64,000 nucleotides of DNA from WHSV01 sp050693895 (lineage in GTDB: Bacteria > Actinomycetota > CADDZG01 > WHSQ01): assembly GCA_050693895.1 (NCBI GenBank), contig JBOGWS010000117.1:56937-120936 (forward strand). Reading direction: 5' to 3'. The number at the start of each line of letters is the position of its first letter. The first letter of the stretch is position 1. The position numbers and the translations under genes are program-made. Positions 17,783 to 25,948 of the stretch are shown in pieces. The notes beneath the pieces are model-generated. The model ran no database searches and was not told the origin of the DNA. It saw nothing but the letters and a program-made list of their open reading frames with translations.

Positions 17783-17837
17783 ACGCCGGCGCCGGGCGCC
17801 GGCGTCGGGTGATGCTCGCGATCGTCGAGACGATCGC
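17783..17837. repeat. Two adjacent perfect inverted repeats in an intergenic region
   Basis: ACGCCGGCGC (17783-17792) pairs with GCGCCGGCGT (17796-17805) around a 3-nt loop. GCGATCGTC (17818-17826) pairs with GACGATCGC (17829-17837) around 2 nt. They lie between the upstream MFS gene and the creatininase gene on the minus strand. No T-tract follows, so intrinsic termination is not clearly supported; a processing or binding site is possible. Confidence 0.6.
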
Positions 17838-17908
17838 TGTTTCGAGAACTCTCATCCGAAGAATCTCGCACCCTAGTCAAGTGCAGGCAAGGAGATGGAA
17901 CGGAGGTA

Positions 17909-19213
17909 CTAGCTCGCGGCGAGCGTGTTCTCCTGCAGATTGATAGTCCGCTGCTCGGCTTCTCCCTCGTTGCCTGGAATGTGCATCTCCGCCCGCTTCA
18001 GCTCGGTAAAGGTAAAGAAGAAGAGCGGGATTATCAGAGAAACGCCCCCAAGGATGGCGTAGACCATGTCGGGTTCGCCGGTCGCCTCTATGGCCAAACC
18101 ACCCAGGTATGCACCCAGGGGAATTGCCGACCACGCCAGGACCGCGGCGATGGTCATGATCCGGCCGAGCATGTGATTTGGTGCGATCAGTTGTCTGAGG
18201 CTCGCGGTTTGGATGTTGAACAGGATCGAGAGCCCCTGCATCAAACTGAACACGACCATCCCCAGCCACACGTTCGTCATCAGTGCGAAGACGACGAACA
18301 GGCAACTCTCGACAATGAGCGCCCACTTCGCAACGGTGCTGAACGAGAAGCGTCTTCTTATTCGCCCCGCCATCAGCCCGAACGTCATCATTCCAACGGC
18401 CCCCGCCGCGAAGACAAACGCCGTCTCGGATCGGGATGCGTTCAGCTGCACGTCGGCAAACAGGACGATCTGTGAGTAGATGGTTGCCGCAACGAGGTTG
18501 GCGAGAGCAATCATCAGGGAGACGTCACGCAGGACGGGGTTCCGCATTACGTACCGGAGCCCCTCCATCACATCGCTCCACACGCTCGACGGCGACCTCG
18601 AGTCGTGTTCGACGAGATTGAACCCCTTCCTGATGGCAGCCAGAGAGAAAGCGGAGATCAGGAAGGTCGATGCGTCTACCAAAACCACCCCGGCCAGGGG
18701 CAACACCGAGACCAGCAACCCGGCGAGAAGAGGACCGGCGACCTGAGCGGCAGCAAAGCTCGCCTGAATCCGACCGTTCGCGGTCACGAGGCCCCTCTCG
18801 GAAACGAGGCTTGGGATCGCGGCGAACTGAGAAGAGTCGAAGAAGATCGTGAGCGTTGACATCACGAAGCCCGTGCCGTAGATCCACCACACGGTAAGTG
18901 CGTCGAGTGCGGCCATCAAGGGAATTGTGCTGATCGCCACGACGCGCAGAAGGTCGACGGTGATCATCAGTTTCTTGCGATCCAACCGGTCGGCGTACGC
19001 GCCGATGATCAGGCCGAACAGAAGGTGAGGAACGAACTGCACGGCCGTCGTCAGGGCCAGATTGATCGCTGAGCCGGTGAGCTCGTAGACGAGCAGTGGC
19101 AGGGCAAAGAGCGTTACTGAGCTACCGAGGTTCGAAACGGTCTGCCCGAGCCAGAACTTCCCGAAGTCATCACGAAGCCAGCCGGATGCCGACGCTGTTG
19201 CCTGCACTGGCAA
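17909..19213 (-). CDS. MFS transporter, MFS_3 / enterobactin-exporter-like
   Basis: A 434-residue membrane protein with about 12 hydrophobic segments, of the MFS_3 type related to EntS and macrolide-efflux proteins. Seen are FWLGQTVSNLGSSVTLFALPLLVYELTGSA-like first helices (residues 18-48), ADRLDRKKLMI in the 2-3 loop and a central charged loop near residue 205. The length is normal. The substrate is unknown; efflux is the common role. It is divergent from the udg gene, with a 228-bp AT-richer region between. Confidence 0.86.
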   Translation of the reverse strand: MPVQATASASGWLRDDFGKFWLGQTVSNLGSSVTLFALPLLVYELTGSAINLALTTAVQFVPHLLFGLIIGAYADRLDRKKLMITVDLLRVVAISTIPLMAALDALTVWWIYGTGFVMSTLTIFFDSSQFAAIPSLVSERGLVTANGRIQASFAAAQVAGPLLAGLLVSVLPLAGVVLVDASTFLISAFSLAAIRKGFNLVEHDSRSPSSVWSDVMEGLRYVMRNPVLRDVSLMIALANLVAATIYSQIVLFADVQLNASRSETAFVFAAGAVGMMTFGLMAGRIRRRFSFSTVAKWALIVESCLFVVFALMTNVWLGMVVFSLMQGLSILFNIQTASLRQLIAPNHMLGRIMTIAAVLAWSAIPLGAYLGGLAIEATGEPDMVYAILGGVSLIIPLFFFTFTELKRAEMHIPGNEGEAEQRTINLQENTLAAS

Positions 19214-19441
19214 ACCTTGTCTCCCGACGTCGTCGCTGCCGCCGCTAATCGACGAAGCATTGCAAGGTGAACCGGGAATATCGAGACCGGCTCTAGGCCG
19301 ATCATGTCACAGAGTGCTCTGCCCTGTTAAGTCCGTTTGTACCCGAAAGTTTGTAACTATTAGCCCGATCCCAAAGTTCCTATTTTCGTCAACCAAGGGG
19401 TCGACCGCACCCGAGCCGATGAATGAAAGACTGATGTCTAA

Positions 19442-20086
19442 ATGGACATCGAGGCAATCAGATCCGAGGCTCTGACCTGCACAAAGTGCCGCCTGGCCGA
19501 GACCCGAACTCAGGTCGTATGGGCCGACGGCAGCCTGGACTCTGAGGTCTGCATCATCGGGGAGGCTCCCGGTTTCAACGAGGACAAACAGGGCGTGCCC
19601 TTCGTCGGGGCGGCGGGGCAGCTGCTGGACAAATTGTTAGCCGAGATCGACCTGGACCGGTCCCAGGCGGCGATAGTCAACGTGATCAAATGCCGTCCGC
19701 CCGGAAACCGCGATCCCCAGACGGACGAGATCGAGGCGTGCAGGCCCTACCTGAGCGCACAGCTGAACTACATGCGCCCCGAGGTGATCATCACCCTCGG
19801 GAACTTCGCCACCAAATTCATCCTCGAGTCGCCCGTAGGGATCACCCGGGCGCGCGGACAGGTGTACGCCCGCAAGGGTGCGTCGATCGTGCCGACCTTT
19901 CATCCGGCGGCGGCCCTACGGGGAGGTCGGTTCGGAGGCATCAGCACGATCGATGCCATGCGAGAAGACTTTCGGTTGGTCCGCAACGTCCTCGACGAGC
20001 GACGCGCTGCGGCTGAGGCGCGAGCCGCCGCCTCGACCGAACCCACAGCCGCGGACGGCGCCGAGCAACTGGATTTCTTCGGGTGA
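19442..20086 (+). CDS. Family 4 uracil-DNA glycosylase with 4Fe-4S cluster
   Basis: Removes uracil from DNA in base-excision repair. The 214-residue protein has Cys13 and Cys16 (TCTKCRL), Cys84 (IKCRPP) and Cys100 (IEACRPY), matching the 4Fe-4S ligands of family 4. Motif A is GEAPGFNEDKQGVPFVG, distinguishing it from family 5, and motif B is HPAAALR. The last residues, EQLDFFG, look like a bacterial sliding-clamp binding motif (QLx(L/F)F type) after an Ala-rich linker. It begins the run leading into tsaE, 37 bp downstream. Confidence 0.94.
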   Translation: MDIEAIRSEALTCTKCRLAETRTQVVWADGSLDSEVCIIGEAPGFNEDKQGVPFVGAAGQLLDKLLAEIDLDRSQAAIVNVIKCRPPGNRDPQTDEIEACRPYLSAQLNYMRPEVIITLGNFATKFILESPVGITRARGQVYARKGASIVPTFHPAAALRGGRFGGISTIDAMREDFRLVRNVLDERRAAAEARAAASTEPTAADGAEQLDFFG

Positions 20087-20123
20087 TCCGCCGGTCCGGC
20101 CTCTTGACGAGCGAGCCTCGCAA

Positions 20124-20744
20124 GTGACGTGGCTGGTCGACTCCCGATCTCCTGAGGAGACTCGCATCCTCGGTGCCTCGCTCGCGCCGGTTCTGCTTCC
20201 GGGTGACGTTCTGAGCCTCAACGGGGACCTCGGCGCGGGCAAGACCTGCTTCGTTCAGGGTCTGGCCGGCGCTCTCGAGGTCGCAGGACGGGTGACGAGC
20301 CCCACGTTCACTCTCGTGCACGAGTACAACGGCCGGTATCCGATAGTTCACCTCGACGTCTATCGCCTGAACTACTTTCAGGAGGTATTGGATCTGGGCT
20401 TCGAAGAGCTACTGGACCCGGGTGCGATCCTCGTCGTGGAGTGGGGCGAGGCCGTAGCCCCCCTGCTCCCCAACCGTTATCTCGAGATCGAACTGCGCCG
20501 GAGCGACGACTCGAGAGCGCCTCCGAACGGTGACGACGGTCTCGACGAGTTCCGGGCGGTCGCATTCAGATCGAGGGGGCCGGGGTGGGAACGCAAGCTG
20601 GAAACCATGCGCGTCACGGCCGAGGCGCTGCTCGACGCGCTTTCGCTCGACGATTCGTCGGGCGAGCGGTTCACGCGGGTTCCGGATCATGTGTCTCGTC
20701 ACCGTAGGCTTGACCTGCCGGATGATTCGGCCGGTAGTCCGTAA
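20124..20744 (+). CDS. tsaE: tRNA t6A synthesis ATPase TsaE
   Basis: ATPase partner of TsaB-TsaD in N6-threonylcarbamoyl-adenosine modification of tRNA. The protein has about 206 residues with the Walker A NGDLGAGKTCFVQGLA, SPTFTLVHEYNG, HLDVYRL and the VVEWGE motif. The length exceeds that of E. coli TsaE (about 150) because of an extended C-terminal region without clear motifs. The GTG at 20124 gives the family N-terminus; the frame is open upstream only inside udg. Confidence 0.94.
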   Translation: MTWLVDSRSPEETRILGASLAPVLLPGDVLSLNGDLGAGKTCFVQGLAGALEVAGRVTSPTFTLVHEYNGRYPIVHLDVYRLNYFQEVLDLGFEELLDPGAILVVEWGEAVAPLLPNRYLEIELRRSDDSRAPPNGDDGLDEFRAVAFRSRGPGWERKLETMRVTAEALLDALSLDDSSGERFTRVPDHVSRHRRLDLPDDSAGSP

Positions 20745-20759
20745 CCCCAGGAGAGTTTC

Positions 20760-21530
20760 TTGTTAGTGCTGGGAATCGAAACAGCGACGCCTCAGACCAG
20801 TGTGGCGATCGGCTCAGAACAGGGAGTCGTGGCCAGCGCGCTCGTGTCGCGCGCGGCTCTCGACGGTCCTCAGCACAAGAGTGGGGCCATCTACAACGAG
20901 TGGCTGATGCCCGCCATCCGATTCTGTCTCGAAGGGGCGGGAATCGGATTCCGTAACATCGGAGGTGTTGCCGTCTCGCTCGGGCCCGGCCTCTACACGG
21001 GCATGCGGGTCGGTGTCGCGACCGCGAAGGCTCTCGCTCAGGCGCTGTCCGTCCCGATCGTCGGAATGGCGAGCCTCGATCTCCTCGCGTACGAGGTTCG
21101 CTACTCGCCCCGGCCCATTTGCGCGGTTCTCGACGGACGTCGGAAAGAGGTCTTTCACGCGTTCTATAGACCCTCGCCCGGCGGGATCCAGAGAATGACC
21201 GATTACACCGTCGAACGGGCAGAGCAGCTGGCCAACGGGATCGCATCGAAGCCAGGGGAGGTCCTGCTGGTCGGCAACGGAGCGCTTCTGTATCGCGAGA
21301 TCTTCGAGGAGCTTGGAAGCAGCGTTGAAATCGGAACGATGGGACATGCGTTCCCGCGCGCTGCCGCACTCGTCGAACTCGCTCTTCCGAGGTTGTACCG
21401 GGAGGACTTCGACTCGTTGGATGCCTTGAAGCCCTTGTATCTTCGTCACAGCGCCAAACGCATTCGGTGGGAACGAATCAGAGAGAGCAGGCGCGGGGTC
21501 GGCTTGGCGAGACCGCAGGAGGGCGCGTAA
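20760..21530 (+). CDS. tsaB: tRNA t6A synthesis protein TsaB
   Basis: Scaffold and partner of TsaD in t6A formation. The 256-residue ASKHA-fold protein shows LGIETATPQTSVAIG, VSLGPGLYTGMRVGVATAKALA and AVLDGRRKEVFHAFY. The start is TTG with AGGAGA about 7 nt upstream. The stop overlaps the rimI start (TAATG), and the tsaE-tsaB-rimI-tsaD order is the usual actinobacterial one. Confidence 0.95.
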   Translation: MLVLGIETATPQTSVAIGSEQGVVASALVSRAALDGPQHKSGAIYNEWLMPAIRFCLEGAGIGFRNIGGVAVSLGPGLYTGMRVGVATAKALAQALSVPIVGMASLDLLAYEVRYSPRPICAVLDGRRKEVFHAFYRPSPGGIQRMTDYTVERAEQLANGIASKPGEVLLVGNGALLYREIFEELGSSVEIGTMGHAFPRAAALVELALPRLYREDFDSLDALKPLYLRHSAKRIRWERIRESRRGVGLARPQEGA

Positions 21531-22123
21531 TGGCGGTCGCTCATCAGCCAGGCGACAGCGGGCCTTTGGCCGACGTGGATCTCGTTCGCATGCGGCGCCG
21601 CCATCTGAAGCGCGTCATGGCGATCGAGTCGATGGTCTACCCCCGACCCTGGAGCCTCACGCTCTTCCTGTCGGAAATCGCCCAACGCAACACGCGGACC
21701 TATCTCGTCGCTCGTCACGATGGTCACGTCGTTGGCTACGCCGGAATGATGTTCACGGGGCGCGAGGCCCACGTGACGAACATCGCAGTCGACCTCGCAT
21801 ATCACGGCAGAAAGGTCGGCACGCGCCTGCTACTGGCTTTGATCACCGAGGCGATCGCAAGAGGCGCAGAAGCCCTTTCTCTCGAGGTGCGCGTCTCGAA
21901 CCTCGGAGCTCAGAACATGTACGCCAAGTTCGGCTTCGAGACGACGAGCGTCCGGAAGGGTTACTACGTCGAGACCAGGGAAGACGCTTACGTGATGCTG
22001 GTAGGCGATGCTCGGTCGACCGATTACAGGCTGCGCCTGCAGAGGATTCGCAACGAGCTGAACGCGACTTTCGGCCCGACATCCGGCCTGGAGTTGCCAT
22101 CTGAGACGGAGCGCGATGGATAG
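21530..22123 (+). CDS. rimI: Ribosomal-protein-alanine N-acetyltransferase RimI-like
   Basis: GNAT-fold acetyltransferase, probably acting on protein N-termini as in the actinobacterial RimI between tsaB and tsaD. The 197-residue protein has RRRHLKRVMAIESMVYPRPWS, the substrate-loop start common to RimI, and an acetyl-CoA motif A region with YHGRKVGTRLLLALITEA. It ends with a 40-residue extension without recognisable motifs. I place the start at the ATG overlapping the tsaB stop. An upstream ATG (21467) would lie inside tsaB. Confidence 0.9.
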   Translation: MAVAHQPGDSGPLADVDLVRMRRRHLKRVMAIESMVYPRPWSLTLFLSEIAQRNTRTYLVARHDGHVVGYAGMMFTGREAHVTNIAVDLAYHGRKVGTRLLLALITEAIARGAEALSLEVRVSNLGAQNMYAKFGFETTSVRKGYYVETREDAYVMLVGDARSTDYRLRLQRIRNELNATFGPTSGLELPSETERDG

Positions 22124-23237
22124 AGACGACTGGTCATTCGGCGAGAGTTGGAGCGTCGATCCCGGTGATCCGACGTGGACCGGCACCGAGACCGCGATCA
22201 AGGAGCAGCGCGTCGAGGAGTGGGATGACGAGACGCTCGTACTCGGCATCGAGACCTCGTGCGACGAGACGTCAGCCTCCGTAGTGCGTGGAGGCCGGGA
22301 CATTCTGTCCAACGTCATCGCGTCCCAGACTGATTTGCATGGTGAGTACGGCGGGATCGTTCCGGAGTTGGCCGCGCGAGCACATGTCGAAGCGTTGACT
22401 CCTGCGATTCGTGAGGCGCTCGTTCGAGCGGATGCAACTTTCTGGGACCTGGATGCCGTGGCGGTGACACTGGGGCCGGGCCTCATCGGCTCGCTGCTCG
22501 TCGGGGTCGCCGAGGCCAAGGCTATTGCGTCTGTTCTGGATATCCCCTTCGTTGGGGTGAACCACCTCGAGGCGCACATCTACTCGAACTTCCTCGGTAA
22601 CTACTCGGCGAAGTGGCCGGCGGTGGTGCTCCTTATCTCCGGGGGTCATACGATGCTCGTCCACGCGCGGGGGCATGGCGACTACGAGGTCCTCGGCGGG
22701 ACGCTGGACGACGCGGCCGGCGAGGCATTCGACAAGGTGGCGCGATTCCTCGGCCTCGACTATCCGGGAGGGCCGGAGATCGATCGACTGTCACTACTTG
22801 GAAATCCGGACGCGGTTCGTTTCCCTCGAAGCATGGTCGGCGAACCGGGATTCGACGTCAGCTATTCGGGCTTGAAGACCTCGGTGACGAACTACGTGCG
22901 CAAGCTCGAACGTGAGGGAGGCGAGATAAATGTCGCCGACATCGCCGCCTCATTCCAGCAGGCAGTTGTAGATATCGAGGTCGCTAAGACGCTGGCGGCC
23001 GTCGATCACACGATGGTCGACACCTTGTTCCTTTGCGGGGGGGTTGCGGCAAACTCTGGATTGCGCACGGGGTTGGAAGAGGCGTGCTTGGATCGCTCAA
23101 TCACATTGCATGTGCCGTTGATTGAACTATGCACGGACAATGCCGCTATGGTTGCGTCCTGCGGAACGGCATTGTTGCGGAGAGGGATCTATACGAGCCT
23201 TGATGCGGCTCCCGATCCAAACTTGCCGTTGAGGTAA
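22116..23237 (+). CDS. tsaD: tRNA t6A transferase TsaD
   Basis: Transfers threonylcarbamoyl to A37 of ANN-decoding tRNAs. The 373-residue protein has LGIETSCDETSASVV, the metal-binding NHLEAHIYSN with two His residues, LISGGHTMLV, DDAAGEAFDKVARFLGL and SGLKTSVTNYV. A 40-residue acidic N-terminal extension precedes the usual family start. An internal start is possible but no better ribosome-binding site is evident. It overlaps rimI by 8 bp. Confidence 0.95.
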   Translation: MDRDDWSFGESWSVDPGDPTWTGTETAIKEQRVEEWDDETLVLGIETSCDETSASVVRGGRDILSNVIASQTDLHGEYGGIVPELAARAHVEALTPAIREALVRADATFWDLDAVAVTLGPGLIGSLLVGVAEAKAIASVLDIPFVGVNHLEAHIYSNFLGNYSAKWPAVVLLISGGHTMLVHARGHGDYEVLGGTLDDAAGEAFDKVARFLGLDYPGGPEIDRLSLLGNPDAVRFPRSMVGEPGFDVSYSGLKTSVTNYVRKLEREGGEINVADIAASFQQAVVDIEVAKTLAAVDHTMVDTLFLCGGVAANSGLRTGLEEACLDRSITLHVPLIELCTDNAAMVASCGTALLRRGIYTSLDAAPDPNLPLR

Positions 23238-23283
23238 CCCTCAAAGGGCAGAGGCGTAACACCGAGCACGGGACGATGCCGTT

Positions 23284-24720
23284 TTGTTTCAACACGCAGC
23301 AACCCATCGAGTCGCTCGCGGTGCTTCGGTCTTTGGTGCTCTGGTGGCCTTGGTCGCCTCGCTAATGGTCGTGTCTGCAGACGCTACGGCGATTGGCCGA
23401 GCGTCCAAGTCCAAATCCGTTACCGCCGGCGCGGACGCGCCGAACATTCTCATCATAGTTACCGACGATCAACGCCCAGACACGATGAGTTTCATGCCGT
23501 GGACACAGAGACTGTTCGGTCGCCAAGGGGTTCGTTTCGAACGAGCGTTTGCAACCACTCCGCTCTGCTGCCCGTTTCGCGCGTCATTGATGACCGGGCA
23601 GTACGCGCACAACTCAGCAGTGCGTCGGAACGGGGATGCTCGCAAACTCAACCACGAACACACTCTTCAGCGTTACCTCTACGAGGGTGGTTACCGAACG
23701 GCGCTTCTCGGAAAGTTCCTGAATACTTGGCCGCGTGAGGATCCCCCGCCGTACTTCGAACGCTTCGTCCTGGGCACCGGCTACTACGGGAACCGACCGG
23801 TCAACGTCGACGGCAAGATGAAAGTGATCACGCAGTACCTTCCCTACTTCCTCCGAAAGCGTGCCGTGCGAATCCTCGAGAACTTCGAGCGCGACGACAC
23901 CACCCCCTGGATGATGGTTCTGACTCCATCGTCTCCTCACGGCCCCACGACCCCGGCCCCAGAACACCGAGGTGTTCGCATCCCGAAATGGGAAGGCAAC
24001 CCCGCAAACTTCGAGGAGGATTTGTCGGACAAGCCGCCGATGCTCTATCCCAACAACACTCCAGACGGAGTCGAGGCCAGGTTGGGAGCGAAGACGCATC
24101 AGAGAGCGGCCAAGACTCTGCTCGGGGCGGACACTCTCGTTAACGATGTTTTCAATTCCCTGCGCGAGCTCGACGAGGACTCCAACACCCTTGCTTTCTT
24201 CATGTCGGACAACGGTTTCCTGATGGGCGAGCACGGCCTGCGACTGAAGCGATTTCCCTATCCCATGTCTCAGGAGATCCCTCTCCACATGCGCTGGCCG
24301 GATGGAGGCGTGCCGAGAGGCGCGACGGATGACAGGCTCGCCGCCAACATCGACATCCTGCCGACGGTCCTCGAAGCCGCCGGACTCGAGGACTCTCTGG
24401 AGCATGAGGTTGATGGACTGTCATTGCGCGGCTCCGAGCGGCGGGATCGCCTGCTGCTTGAGCACTTCGCCGACAACAGACGGCAGGTCCCCACCTGGGG
24501 CTCGCTGATAACCGACCGAGAGCAGTACACCGAGTACTACCAACTCGATGGCGAGACCAAGGTCTTCACGGAGTACTACGACGTGCTGAGTGATCCCTGG
24601 CGCTTGACGAACACGCTGGGCGACGACGACCCGCGCAACGATCCCCACGCACCCACGATCCAAGAGCTTTCGGATCAGTTGAAGGCGGATCGGAGGTGCG
24701 CCGGCGCAAACTGCCCCTAG
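23284..24720 (+). CDS. Secreted sulfatase
   Basis: A 478-residue alkaline-phosphatase-superfamily sulfatase, probably exported. Residues about 14-36 form a hydrophobic signal segment ending near ADATA. IVTDDQRPDT carries the metal Asp pair. The formylglycine motif is C95-C-P-F-R, fitting C-x-P-x-R, with Phe where Ser is common, followed by ASLMTG. FFMSDNGFLMGEHG near residue 308 is the second metal motif. The start is TTG, 47 bp after tsaD. The formylglycine-generating enzyme is not in this window. The 3' end overlaps the convergent metallophosphoesterase stop. Confidence 0.9.
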   Translation: MFQHAATHRVARGASVFGALVALVASLMVVSADATAIGRASKSKSVTAGADAPNILIIVTDDQRPDTMSFMPWTQRLFGRQGVRFERAFATTPLCCPFRASLMTGQYAHNSAVRRNGDARKLNHEHTLQRYLYEGGYRTALLGKFLNTWPREDPPPYFERFVLGTGYYGNRPVNVDGKMKVITQYLPYFLRKRAVRILENFERDDTTPWMMVLTPSSPHGPTTPAPEHRGVRIPKWEGNPANFEEDLSDKPPMLYPNNTPDGVEARLGAKTHQRAAKTLLGADTLVNDVFNSLRELDEDSNTLAFFMSDNGFLMGEHGLRLKRFPYPMSQEIPLHMRWPDGGVPRGATDDRLAANIDILPTVLEAAGLEDSLEHEVDGLSLRGSERRDRLLLEHFADNRRQVPTWGSLITDREQYTEYYQLDGETKVFTEYYDVLSDPWRLTNTLGDDDPRNDPHAPTIQELSDQLKADRRCAGANCP

Positions 24721-25475
24721 TCCTGGGCTCGATCGACAGCCATCCTTTCGAAGTGCGTGGAGGCTTCCTCCGAGGAGGGTGGTCGTCTCAGAATTTCGAT
24801 CAGCTCGTCCGATTCGGGAAAACCGGTCGCCGTGATGAGCGCGGCGGCCTCGTCCAGGTCGTACTCGGTACGGCGGAACTCGATCTCGTTCGATATCAGC
24901 ATCCAGTAGGCCCCCGGCTCGTCCTGATAGGACATGCCGACACTCCCGGCATTGACGACCCTCCGGCCGTCGATCGTTCTGTCGAACTGGATGTGGGTGT
25001 GCCCGCACACGATTACGGACTCGGCGACGTCACGAAGCATCGGAGAGACCCGCTCGTCAGGGCTCAGGCGCGTGATGATCTCCTCGTCGCTGCGGGGGGA
25101 TCCGTGGCAGAACAGCACCGAGCCGAGGCCCCCGACCTCGACGGTCAGCGAGAATCCGAGGCCGTCGAGCCACGTCCTCTGCTCGTCATCGAGGTGGCTT
25201 GTGGTCCAGGTCCAGGCGGCCTGGGCTCCCTCGCTCTCGGGAGGCGGCGCACCCACTGCCAGCTCCCGATCGGCGTTTCCTCGAACGAACCGAGCGTCGC
25301 CGCGGGAACGTAGCGCGCCGAGCGTCTCGAGGGGTAAGGGACCGCTCGCGATGTCCCCTCCCACCACCACGAGGTCGACGCCGAGAGCATCGACCTCAGC
25401 CAGAACCGCCTCGAGGGCGGATAGGTTGCCGTGGATGTCGTACAGCGCCGCCACTCGGGTCGCCCGGATCGCCAT
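24717..25475 (-). CDS. Metallophosphoesterase, YfcE/MJ0936-like
   Basis: A 252-residue calcineurin-like phosphoesterase. The five metal-site motifs are visible: ALYDIHGNL, VGGDIASGP, FVRGNAD, FCHGSPRSDEE and VCGHTHIQFDR. The fold is the short single-domain type whose members hydrolyse cyclic nucleotides or phosphodiesters; the substrate is unknown. The ATG at 25475 is used because the longer frame would run across the groES promoter and CIRCE element. It is divergent from groES. Confidence 0.9.
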   Translation of the reverse strand: MAIRATRVAALYDIHGNLSALEAVLAEVDALGVDLVVVGGDIASGPLPLETLGALRSRGDARFVRGNADRELAVGAPPPESEGAQAAWTWTTSHLDDEQRTWLDGLGFSLTVEVGGLGSVLFCHGSPRSDEEIITRLSPDERVSPMLRDVAESVIVCGHTHIQFDRTIDGRRVVNAGSVGMSYQDEPGAYWMLISNEIEFRRTEYDLDEAAALITATGFPESDELIEILRRPPSSEEASTHFERMAVDRAQD

Positions 25476-25500
25476 TGGCCTCAGGGTAGCCCGCGGCGAG

Positions 25501-25555
25501 TTGACCGTTCTGGGGAAGCGCGCTACTTTTAGCACTCAGGCATTAGGAGTGCTAA
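25501..25555 (+). promoter_or_regulatory. groES promoter with CIRCE operator (HrcA site)
   Basis: A -35 box TTGACC (25501-25506) and -10 box TACTTT (25524-25529) are separated by 17 bp. Immediately after, 25529-25555 is a perfect CIRCE element: TTAGCACTC, nine bases, GAGTGCTAA. HrcA is known to repress chaperonin operons by binding this site. The position over the transcription start fits repression by blocking initiation. Confidence 0.95.
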
Positions 25556-25587
25556 ACCCACCGTTCTGACCCCTCAGGAGGTAACTG

Positions 25588-25890
25588 ATGGCCACTGCTG
25601 CCAAGACGCTCAAGCCGCTGGAAGACCGCATCCTCGTTCGCCCCGAGGAGGGCGAGGAAACCACGGCGTCGGGCATCGTGATTCCCGACACCGCCAAGGA
25701 GAAGCCCCAGGAGGGCACGGTGCTTGCAGTCGGTCCGGGCAAGCGCAGCGAGACCGGCGACCTGATCCCCATGGACGTCAGTGAGGGAGACACGGTCATC
25801 TACTCGAAGTACGGCGGCACCGAGATCAAGTCCGGCGGCGAGGACCTTCTCATCCTCTCGGCGCGCGACGTTCTCGCGATCGTCGGCTAA
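25588..25890 (+). CDS. groES: Co-chaperonin GroES
   Basis: The 100-residue co-chaperonin caps GroEL. Seen are LKPLEDRILVRPEE, the mobile-loop region ETTASGIVIPDTAKEKPQEG, GDTVIYSKYGGTEI and the C-terminal ILSARDVLAIV. A GAGG ribosome-binding site precedes the ATG by a few bases. It is the first gene of the CIRCE-controlled operon, with groEL 58 bp downstream. Confidence 0.98.
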   Translation: MATAAKTLKPLEDRILVRPEEGEETTASGIVIPDTAKEKPQEGTVLAVGPGKRSETGDLIPMDVSEGDTVIYSKYGGTEIKSGGEDLLILSARDVLAIVG

Positions 25891-25948
25891 CAACGATCGG
25901 CTCGCCGATCGCAAGACTGCAAGCAACCAACAGGAGGATCTCAGCCAT

